Below, piece after piece: positions 15,325 through 21,510 of a DNA stretch of 21,698 bases. The DNA comes from Firmicutes bacterium UBA2598 (GTDB taxonomy: Bacteria; Bacillota; PH28-bin88). Positions within the stretch are counted from its first letter, which is position 1. The number at the start of each line of letters is the position of its first letter. A model generated the notes under the pieces. That model worked only from the letters and a program-made list of their open reading frames with translations. It was not told where the DNA came from and made no database searches. The stretch covers positions 1-21,698 of the forward strand of contig DDKM01000107.1 of assembly GCA_002339345.1 (NCBI GenBank). The letters run 5' to 3'. The position numbers were made by a program, and so were the translations under genes.

Positions 15325-15405
15325 ATTTTACAAAATCCCAGGAGGAACTGGCCGGTCAATGTCAAAACATACAAGGTTTAAGGAAGCAAGATGGGGTGAA
15401 TGGAC

Positions 15406-15816
15406 ATGGCTTACCTTTTCCTGGTGGTGGGGATATTGTTGATGGTTGTATTTTTCCGGGATGCCCTTGGACATTGGGCCCTACCCCAGTCCTCCCCTGG
15501 TCTGGTGCCGGCTCAACCGGAGCAATGGGGCGAAAAGGTGGAGGTGTTGGAGGCGAAGATTGACCTGCTGACGGAAACCCTGGGTGAGGCAACAGAGCAC
15601 CTTGCCCGGATAGATCGCGGTATGGCCGTGCAGCATCGCCAGGTGGATTCCCCAGGGGAGGTTCCCTTTGCAAAAGTAGTGGAGGCCCGCACCCATCAGG
15701 CTCTGCAGGCCAAGGTATATACGATGGCGGACGCCGGCATGGATGTGGCGGACATCGCCAGGGAGTTGAACAGGGGAAAGGGTGAGATCGAATTAGTGCT
15801 CAGTCTAAGGCGGTAG
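15406..15816 (+). CDS. SwrB-like membrane protein (DUF6115-type C-terminus)
   Basis: A 136-residue protein with one N-terminal membrane helix (AYLFLVVGILLMVVFF). A Pro-rich linker and a short coiled-coil region (about 42-70) follow. The C-terminal motif is VYTMADAGMDVADIARELNR followed by GKGEIELVLSL. Bacillus SwrB, encoded directly after sigD, has the same build and a closely similar ending (IAxxLxxGxxEIELLL); it promotes completion of the basal body and export gate. Overall identity is low, so the call rests on layout, the C-terminal motif and position. The ATG at 15406 is chosen over 15400 because GGGGTGA (15393-15398) is correctly spaced only from 15406. Confidence 0.7.
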   Translation: MAYLFLVVGILLMVVFFRDALGHWALPQSSPGLVPAQPEQWGEKVEVLEAKIDLLTETLGEATEHLARIDRGMAVQHRQVDSPGEVPFAKVVEARTHQALQAKVYTMADAGMDVADIARELNRGKGEIELVLSLRR

Positions 15817-15860
15817 GTGGATGGCGACAGCGCTTTGGCTCCCTTCTGTTTGGGATCGGT

Positions 15861-16283
15861 TTGGGTTTGACTGTGGCCTCCTTGGCCTGGGTCACTACGG
15901 GGTCCGGCCAAATGACCCGCCAGGAACTGGAGGAGAAGGCTAGAGCCTTGGGAATGGGCTATCGCCAGGAGTTCGTATGGTTTAATGATTCCCCTGCCCG
16001 CACCAGCGTTGGTGCGACCATAGAACAGGGTATGCCAGATTCCGCCGGGCAACCCGGACAAAATCGGCCAGCCCAAAGGGTAAATGTGGTGATCCCGGCT
16101 GGTGCCCACTCCGGTGAGGTTGGCAGACTGCTGGTGCAAGCGGGGGTGATTCCCGACGGGGCGGAGTTTTCACGGCGGGTCCAGGAATTGGGGGTCAGCC
16201 GGCAACTGCGCTCCGGCAATTATAGTTTTGAACAGGGCATAGACGTTGATAGTGTAATCGCCATCCTGATGCGGGGGCGGTAA
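15861..16283 (+). CDS. Small membrane-anchored YceG/MltG-like protein without catalytic domain; start uncertain
   Basis: The C-terminal half (about residues 72-138 from the TTG at 15861) has the pattern of the LysM-like N-terminal subdomain of YceG/MltG transglycosylases: VVIPAGAHSGEVGRLLVQAG, VIPDGAEFSRRVQELGV, LRSGNYSFEQGIDVDSVIAI. The chain then stops, so the MltG catalytic part with its Glu is absent. The frame is open back to 15786 and encodes WRQRFGSLLFGIGLG just upstream of 15861, which with the following LTVASLAWV forms a full membrane helix. No ATG/GTG/TTG precedes 15861 in this frame. An ATT at 15792 is well placed behind GGGTGAG (15779-15785); a frameshift is the other explanation. 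Starting at 15861 would cut the helix. It sits before a rod gene, so a cell-wall role in rod passage is a guess. Confidence 0.6.
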   Translation: MGLTVASLAWVTTGSGQMTRQELEEKARALGMGYRQEFVWFNDSPARTSVGATIEQGMPDSAGQPGQNRPAQRVNVVIPAGAHSGEVGRLLVQAGVIPDGAEFSRRVQELGVSRQLRSGNYSFEQGIDVDSVIAILMRGR

Positions 16284-16303
16284 TCCACCGGGGGTGAGAA
16301 GGA

Positions 16304-17053
16304 ATGTTAAGGGGTCTTTATACAGCAGCCTCAGGGATGGTGGCACAGCAAAAAAGGCAGGATGTCACCGCCAACAACCTTGCCAATGTCAATACCACCG
16401 GGTTTCGGAGGGAGGAGGTAACCTTCCGCCCGTTCCCGGAAGTTCTGCTACACCGCCTGGCTGGTGCGGAAGGCAAGCCCGTTCCCGTTGGGTTCACCAA
16501 CATGGGAGTGCTGGTGGATCATATCCATATCGTTTTTGAGCAGGGTTATCTGGAAGAGACCCGCCGTCCGGCAGATTTGGCCCTTACGGGGGAGGGCTTT
16601 TTTGTCCTGGAAACAGCCGACGGTATTCGTTATACAAGGGCCGGGGCCTTTCAGGTGGACAAGGACGGTTTTCTAGTCACTCCAGACGGTGATTACCTGC
16701 TGGGGCGTCAGGGTCCCTTGCAGGTGGGGACCGGGGATTTCACCGTATCCGCCTCCGGTGAAGTGAGGGTGGGTGATCGGGTGATAGATTACCTGCGCAT
16801 CGCAGTTTTTACCCAGGGTGCGCCGGTGCAGCGGATCGGACCGGGACAGTTTGCCGTTAATTTGCAGTACGAACAGCAGGTGGAACGACCGAATATCCGG
16901 CAGGGTGTACTGGAAAAATCCAATGTCAATTATGTGACGGAAATGGGTAACCTGCTAGCCGGCTTAAGGGCTTACCAGATCAGCCAGCGTGTGCTGCAGG
17001 CCCAGGATGAAACTCTGGGCAAGGTGGTGAATGAGGTCGGGGCAGTCCGTTAA
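16304..17053 (+). CDS. Flagellar basal-body rod protein, FlgF/FlgG family
   Basis: A 249-residue axial protein. The N-terminal D0 helix is MLRGLYTAASGMVAQQKRQD followed by NNLANVNTTGFRREEVTF. The centre has ALTGEGFFVLE and IRYTRAGAFQVDKDGFLVT. The C-terminal helix holds LEKSNVNYVTEMGNLLAGLR and AYQISQRVLQAQDETL. This is the FlgF/FlgG class of rod subunits, called FlhO/FlhP in Bacillus; the FlgE/F/G families are hard to split by eye. The short middle domain and the ending favour FlgF/FlhO, but FlgG is possible. It is exported by the type III gate without a signal peptide. Only one rod gene is here; the others (flgB, flgC and a second FlgF/G) must lie elsewhere. GGGGTGAGAAGG precedes the ATG at 16304. 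Confidence 0.85.
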   Translation: MLRGLYTAASGMVAQQKRQDVTANNLANVNTTGFRREEVTFRPFPEVLLHRLAGAEGKPVPVGFTNMGVLVDHIHIVFEQGYLEETRRPADLALTGEGFFVLETADGIRYTRAGAFQVDKDGFLVTPDGDYLLGRQGPLQVGTGDFTVSASGEVRVGDRVIDYLRIAVFTQGAPVQRIGPGQFAVNLQYEQQVERPNIRQGVLEKSNVNYVTEMGNLLAGLRAYQISQRVLQAQDETLGKVVNEVGAVR

Positions 17054-17089
17054 TTAACGGGCAGTTCCGGGTCGGAGGAATAATCATCC

Positions 17090-17590
17090 ATGGTATTTGC
17101 AACTTCTGGAGATATCAAGGTGGGCATCGCCGAATGGAAAGTGGCTAAAAGCCCTTCCACCCTCATTACCTTGGGTTTGGGATCCTGTGTGGGGATTACC
17201 ATGTATGATCCAGCCTCCCGGGTGGGCGGGCTAGCCCACATTATGCTGCCGGACAGCAGCCAATTTCAAAGTCACACCAACCCCGGCAAGTATGCCGATC
17301 TGGCCATTCCCATGCTATTAAAAGAAATAATCCAACAGGGAGGGCGGGAGGCGAACCTGGTGGTGAAAATTGCCGGCGGCGCCCAAATGTTTTCCGCGGC
17401 GGGCAGGCAGAACAGTACCCTCAATGTGGGTGCCAGGAATATCGCCGCCACCCGGGAGACCCTGAAAAGGCTGAATATCAGGATAGCGGCGGAGGATACC
17501 GGCGGTAGCCACGGACGCACCATGATCCTGCATCTGGTGTCTGGTGAAGTGCTCATCAGGACGGTGGGTGCCCCCCTGAAAGCCATCTAG
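17090..17590 (+). CDS. cheD: Chemoreceptor glutamine deamidase CheD
   Basis: A 166-residue enzyme that deamidates selected glutamines on methyl-accepting chemoreceptors and binds CheC. The catalytic Cys is C33 in ITLGLGSCVGITMYD and the His is H50 in GLAHIMLPDS. Thr27 stands six residues before the Cys. The 17-residue Cys-His spacing and Thr position match the C27/H44/T21 triad of Thermotoga CheD. Further conserved parts are AIPMLLKE, KIAGGAQMF and the C-terminal DTGGSHGRTMILHLVSGEV. The ATG at 17090 follows GGAGGAA (17074-17080). Genes for its partner CheC and for CheR lie directly downstream. Confidence 0.94.
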   Translation: MVFATSGDIKVGIAEWKVAKSPSTLITLGLGSCVGITMYDPASRVGGLAHIMLPDSSQFQSHTNPGKYADLAIPMLLKEIIQQGGREANLVVKIAGGAQMFSAAGRQNSTLNVGARNIAATRETLKRLNIRIAAEDTGGSHGRTMILHLVSGEVLIRTVGAPLKAI

Positions 17591-17617
17591 GTGAACCGGC
17601 GAAAGGAATGAGCAGCA

Positions 17618-18394
17618 TTGGATTTTGATACATTTAAGAGCCGGGTGTTGGCCCAGTTTGGCCTCAACCTTGACGGTTACAAGGAAAAACAGTTAAAACG
17701 TCGAATAGATACCCTGATGGCCACTCTTCAGGTGCCGGGATATGCGGAATATTTGCGGTTGTTGATAGAAAACAAGGAGATGTGGAACAGGTTCCTGGAC
17801 CGGATTACTATTAATGTTTCAGAATTCTTCCGGAATCCGGATATTTTCCAAGTGCTGGAAAGACAGGTGTTGCCTTCTCTGCTGGAACAGCGTGGCAGGT
17901 TAAAGGTTTGGAGTGCAGCCTGTTCCAATGGGTGTGAACCCTATTCCCTGGCCATTATTTTGGCGGAGTTGTCACCCCTGGAAACGCACCGTATTGAAGC
18001 AACGGACATTGACCGCAAGATCCTGGAAGTGGCCAAGAGGGCAGTTTACGATGCCGGCAGCCTGAAAAATGTTTCACCTGCCCGCTTGCAGCGCTATTTT
18101 GAACCGGAGGGGAATGGCTACCGGTTAAAGGAAACGCTGAAACAAAGGGTGGATTTCCGTTACCATGATCTGCTCACCCAGGCCTATGGCAAAGGATATG
18201 ACTTAATCGTCTGCCGTAATGTGACCATTTATTTCACGGCAGATGTTCAGCGGAGGATGTACCGTCAGTTTTACGAAGCCCTGAACCCAGGTGGTGTGCT
18301 GTTTATCGGCGCTACCGAGAGTATTTTACAGTACCAGGAGCTGGGCTTCCGTAAGATTTCACCCTGGTTTTACGGTAAACCCCAGGGGGCCTGA
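17618..18394 (+). CDS. cheR: Chemoreceptor glutamate methyltransferase CheR
   Basis: A 258-residue SAM-dependent enzyme that methylates glutamates on chemoreceptors for adaptation. The N-terminal helical domain (about 1-70) has RRIDTLMATLQVPGYAEYL, then RITINVSEFFRN. The Rossmann part begins with WSAACSNGCEPYSLAIIL, followed by IEATDIDRKIL and LIVCRNVTIYF, and ends with LNPGGVLFIGATESI. The usual SAM-loop sequence is GEEPYS; here the first Glu is Cys. The start is a TTG at 17618 behind GAAAGGA. Length is typical for a CheR without a C-terminal TPR or receptor-tethering pentapeptide-binding extension. Confidence 0.93.
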   Translation: MDFDTFKSRVLAQFGLNLDGYKEKQLKRRIDTLMATLQVPGYAEYLRLLIENKEMWNRFLDRITINVSEFFRNPDIFQVLERQVLPSLLEQRGRLKVWSAACSNGCEPYSLAIILAELSPLETHRIEATDIDRKILEVAKRAVYDAGSLKNVSPARLQRYFEPEGNGYRLKETLKQRVDFRYHDLLTQAYGKGYDLIVCRNVTIYFTADVQRRMYRQFYEALNPGGVLFIGATESILQYQELGFRKISPWFYGKPQGA

Positions 18395-18418
18395 CCAAAA
18401 CGGTAAAGGAGAGGTAAA

Positions 18419-19036
18419 ATGGTAACATGGGATCAACTGACCCTGCTGCATATGGACGCCCTTCGGGAGATTGGCAATATTGGGGCGGGCAACGCCGCCA
18501 CCGCCCTGGCGGAAATGCTCCATCGCAAGATCAATATGGATGTGCCCAAAACAGGGATCATGCCCTTTGATGATATCAACCGGCTGGTGGGCAGTGAGGA
18601 GGAATTGGTAGCCTGTATCGACTTTGAAGTCACCGGTCGAGCCCCCGGCCACATCCTGTTCCTGCTGGATGCCCCCAGTGCCTATGCCATGGTGGACATG
18701 CTGATGGGACAGCCCGCCGGAACCACCACCGCCCTGGATGCCATGGGTATTTCCGCCCTGCAGGAGGTGGGTAATATCTTAACAGGTTCATTTCTGAACG
18801 CCTTTGCCCAGGTAACGGGTATGGGTTTCGCATCTTCGGTGCCCGCCTTTGCCTTTGATATGCTAGGCGCGGTGCTGAGTACCGCTTTAGTTGAAGGAGG
18901 GTTCTACGCCGACCAGGTACTGGTGATCGAAACCCAGTTTTATGAAGCGGATATCCGCTTGAATGGGCATTTTTTCCTTTTACCCCGGACCGAGTCGCTG
19001 GAAATAATCTTGCGCTCACTGGGAATGAGTGTTTAG
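18419..19036 (+). CDS. cheC: CheY-P phosphatase CheC
   Basis: A 205-residue protein of the CheC/CheX/FliY phosphatase family. Two active-site motifs of the type (D/S)xxxExxN are intact. The first is D13-E17-N20 in DALREIGNIGAGNAATAL and the second is S112-E116-N119 in ISALQEVGNILTGSFLNAF, each followed about 22 residues later by Pro. CheC removes the phosphoryl group from CheY-P and, when bound to CheD, is stimulated and in turn controls receptor deamidation. Both cheD and cheY are close neighbours. The ATG at 18419 follows AAAGGAGAGG. The end lies just before the cheY ribosome site. Confidence 0.93.
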   Translation: MVTWDQLTLLHMDALREIGNIGAGNAATALAEMLHRKINMDVPKTGIMPFDDINRLVGSEEELVACIDFEVTGRAPGHILFLLDAPSAYAMVDMLMGQPAGTTTALDAMGISALQEVGNILTGSFLNAFAQVTGMGFASSVPAFAFDMLGAVLSTALVEGGFYADQVLVIETQFYEADIRLNGHFFLLPRTESLEIILRSLGMSV

Positions 19037-19049
19037 GGAGGGTGAGAGT

Positions 19050-19412
19050 GTGGCAAAAAGGGTTTTAATCGTGGATGATGCAGCCTTCATGCGGATGATG
19101 ATCAGGGATATTCTTACCAAAAATGGGTTTGAGGTCGCCGGTGAGGCGGAGAATGGGCAGCGGGCTGTCGAAATGTACCAGGAGTTGCGGCCGGACGTGG
19201 TAACCATGGATATCACCATGCCGGAGATGGACGGCATAACTGCGGTAAAGGAAATTAAGAAAAGGGATCCGGGTGCCAGGGTGATCATGTGCAGTGCCAT
19301 GGGGCAGCAGATGATGGTGATGGAGGCTATTCAAGCCGGCGCCCTTGATTTTATTGTCAAGCCCTTCCAACAAGAACGGGTACTGCAGGCACTGGCGAAG
19401 GCTTTGGGATAG
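19050..19412 (+). CDS. cheY: Chemotaxis response regulator CheY
   Basis: A 120-residue stand-alone receiver domain. It has the acidic pair Asp9-Asp10 (VLIVDDAAFMR), the phosphoacceptor Asp54 (VVTMDITMPEMDG), the switch Ser82 (IMCSAMGQ) and Lys104 (FIVKPF), all in standard register. CheY-P binds the FliM/FliY switch to change motor rotation; CheC and FliY in this window remove the phosphate. The frame is open from a GTG at 19029 overlapping cheC. The GTG at 19050, correctly spaced from GGGAGGGTGA (19036-19045), gives the normal CheY start MAKRVLIVDD and is preferred. A terminator-like hairpin follows the gene. Confidence 0.95.
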   Translation: MAKRVLIVDDAAFMRMMIRDILTKNGFEVAGEAENGQRAVEMYQELRPDVVTMDITMPEMDGITAVKEIKKRDPGARVIMCSAMGQQMMVMEAIQAGALDFIVKPFQQERVLQALAKALG

Positions 19413-19421
19413 ACTTTGTTT

Positions 19422-19454
19422 GGCCCGGGTAGCGCGGTTGCTTCGGGCCTTTTT
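19422..19454 (+). terminator. Terminator-like hairpin between cheY and fliM
   Basis: GGCCCG at 19422-19427 pairs with CGGGCC at 19444-19449, enclosing a 16-base loop that may hold a small inner AGC/GCT stem. Five T residues follow directly (19450-19454), then GG. This is the form of an intrinsic terminator. It lies ten bases after the cheY stop and about 20 bases before fliM on the same strand, so it may lower rather than end transcription into fliM-fliY. No promoter is visible in the remaining bases before fliM. Confidence 0.55.
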
Positions 19455-19474
19455 GGCGGGTGTGAAGGAGGTTG

Positions 19475-20470
19475 GTGTATCTGAAAGAAGTCTTGTCCCA
19501 GAGCGAAATCGATATGTTGCTAAACGCCCTGACTTCCGGGGAGTTGACGGCGGATGAAGTACGGACACAAGTTGCTAAGCCAAAGGTGAAAGTTTATGAT
19601 TTTCGGCGTCCCAACAAGTTTTCCCAGGACCACCTGCGTACCCTGTCCATGATCCATGAAAACTTCGGCCGGCTGGTGAGTAACTTCTTATCCGCTTACC
19701 TGCGCACCAGTGTACAGGTGAAGATATCTTCGGTGGATCAGCTGACGTATGAGGATTTTGTGGTATCCATTCCTACCCCCACTATGATGACGGTATTTAC
19801 CATGTCACCACTCCCCGGCAGGGTTGTGATGGAAAGCAACGCCGCCTTTATTTTTCCACTTATTGATTTGCTGTTTGGTGGCACCGGCGAAATGCCCCGC
19901 CGCGTACGGGAACTGACGGAAATTGAGTTGAATGTTTTGCGTAACCTCAATGCTCGGCTGCTGGAAAATATGACCTATATTTGGTCTGACATATATCAAC
20001 TAAAACCGAAAATCGAAGCCCTGGAAACCAATCCTCAATTAAGCCAAGCCATTGCCCCCAATGAAACGGTGGCGATCATAACCTTTGCTACCAACATCGG
20101 TAAGGTCCAGGGACTATTAAATATTTGCCTTCCATACATGACCCTGGAGCCCTTGGTATCCCGCCTGTCTACCAGGCAATGGCTGGCCATGGGGGAAAGC
20201 GGTGTCAATGAAAATTATCACCGGCGATTGCATCATCTTTTGGGCACGGCCATGGTAAAGTTTGCCGTTGAAGTCGGTGAGACAGACCTGTCGGTTCGCG
20301 ATTTCCTGCAATTAGGTGTGGGTGATGTGATTACATTGGATAATGTCATGGGTGCAGATATGGTCATGACCATTGAAGACCGTCCCAAATTTTACGTTCA
20401 GCCGGGCATGATGGGTAAAAAAATGGCTGTGCAGGTGACAGGACTTGTAGAGAGGGGAAATAAAGAGTGA
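19475..20470 (+). CDS. fliM: Flagellar motor switch protein FliM
   Basis: A ~331-residue C-ring protein that binds CheY-P and sets rotation direction. The N-terminal CheY-binding peptide is LSQSEIDMLLNAL. Then come VKVYDFRRPNKFSQDHLRTL, the CheC-like middle domain (without the phosphatase residues, as in all FliM) with MESNAAFIFPLIDLLFGGTG and LTEIELNVLRNLNARLLEN, and a SpoA domain at the C-terminus. Start choice is open: AAGGAGG ends at 19471, a TTG at 19472 touches it, a GTG at 19475 is three bases away, and a TTG at 19493 is 21 bases away. The GTG at 19475 is chosen. The stop overlaps fliY by four bases. In Bacillus fliM follows fliL; here it comes after cheY. Confidence 0.93.
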   Translation: MYLKEVLSQSEIDMLLNALTSGELTADEVRTQVAKPKVKVYDFRRPNKFSQDHLRTLSMIHENFGRLVSNFLSAYLRTSVQVKISSVDQLTYEDFVVSIPTPTMMTVFTMSPLPGRVVMESNAAFIFPLIDLLFGGTGEMPRRVRELTEIELNVLRNLNARLLENMTYIWSDIYQLKPKIEALETNPQLSQAIAPNETVAIITFATNIGKVQGLLNICLPYMTLEPLVSRLSTRQWLAMGESGVNENYHRRLHHLLGTAMVKFAVEVGETDLSVRDFLQLGVGDVITLDNVMGADMVMTIEDRPKFYVQPGMMGKKMAVQVTGLVERGNKE

Positions 20471-21510
20471 ACTCCTTTTTGTCACAGGAAGAAATTGATG
20501 CCCTGTTGCGCCAGGCCAGTGAACCAGCACAAGAGGATAATGACTCCCTTACGGATATAGAAAAGGATGCTCTGGGGGAAATCGGAAACATTTCCATGGG
20601 TTCTGCAGCCACCGCCCTCTCCCAATTATTAAACCAGCGAGTGGTCATCACCACCCCAAAGGTTTCGATTACAACTATTGACGAACTATTAACCACTTTT
20701 ACCAGGCCGTATCTAATTGTAGAAGTGAACTTTACCATGGGGTTGGAGGGATCCAATTTACTGGTTATCCATGCCACCGATGCCATGGTCATCGCCGACC
20801 TGATGATGGGTGGTACGGGTCAGGCCAATGGCATGGAAATCACAGAAATCCAGCTCAGTGCAGTGGCGGAGGCCATGAACCAAATGATCGGTTCGGCAGC
20901 TACCTCCATGTCCTCCATTTTTCGGACTGGTGTAAATATTTCCCCGCCAAAAGTGATACCGGTAGACTTTAATAGTGATAAGGGAGAATGGCTTCGAAAT
21001 TCCCAAATACAGGAAAGGGTGGCAGTTGTCTCCTTCCGGCTGGAGATTGGCAACCTCATCGACAGTGAAATCATGCAGATCATGTCGCTACCAGTTGCCC
21101 GCAAGGAAGTGAGCATGCTAATGGGTGATCATACTTCACCGGCACCTGCCACTGCCGTTGCAGTGCCACCAGCAAAGGTTCAGGAACCGGTAAATGTTAC
21201 TGGTGTGGGTGGTGGTGTAGAAGCGGTTACCAATGGAGGTCATTCCACCCGCAACATTGATCTTATTTTGGATGTACCTCTGAGAATCTCTGTCATCCTG
21301 GGACGCAGTAAAAAACCTATCCGGGAGGTTCTGGGTCTGGTACCCGGATCCATTGTGGAACTGGAAAAGCTGGCCAATGAACCGGTGGAAATCCTGGTTA
21401 ACGGGAAGCTCATTGCTTTCGGTGAAGTGGTGGTAATCAACGAGAATTTTGGGGTGCGCATCAATTCTATTATTACCCCGGTGGAAAGGATTAACAATCT
21501 TCGAGCGTGA
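20467..21510 (+). CDS. fliY: Flagellar motor switch phosphatase FliY
   Basis: A 347-residue C-ring protein with three parts. The N-terminal peptide FLSQEEIDALLRQ resembles the FliM CheY-binding peptide. The CheC-like phosphatase domain (about 28-215) has both active-site motifs: D34-E38-N41 in DALGEIGNISMGSAATAL and a second Ser/Glu/Asn set in LSAVAEAMNQMIGSAATSM. After a Pro/Val/Gly linker (~220-260) the C-terminal FliN domain has IREVLGLVPGSIVELEKLAN and GEVVVINENFGVRIN. FliY removes phosphate from CheY-P at the motor and replaces or joins FliN in the switch. The start is a GTG at 20467, overlapping fliM by four bases. Its TGA (21508-21510) touches or lies within the presumed mobile-element edge. 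Confidence 0.95.
   Translation: MNSFLSQEEIDALLRQASEPAQEDNDSLTDIEKDALGEIGNISMGSAATALSQLLNQRVVITTPKVSITTIDELLTTFTRPYLIVEVNFTMGLEGSNLLVIHATDAMVIADLMMGGTGQANGMEITEIQLSAVAEAMNQMIGSAATSMSSIFRTGVNISPPKVIPVDFNSDKGEWLRNSQIQERVAVVSFRLEIGNLIDSEIMQIMSLPVARKEVSMLMGDHTSPAPATAVAVPPAKVQEPVNVTGVGGGVEAVTNGGHSTRNIDLILDVPLRISVILGRSKKPIREVLGLVPGSIVELEKLANEPVEILVNGKLIAFGEVVVINENFGVRINSIITPVERINNLRA

Noticed and set aside
15295..15325. Possible sigma-A promoter (TTGCGA, 19-base spacer, TATAAA) at the end of sigma-28
   Set aside because: The -35 match is poor and the spacer is two bases too long; it could be chance in an AT-rich patch, so it is not listed as a feature.
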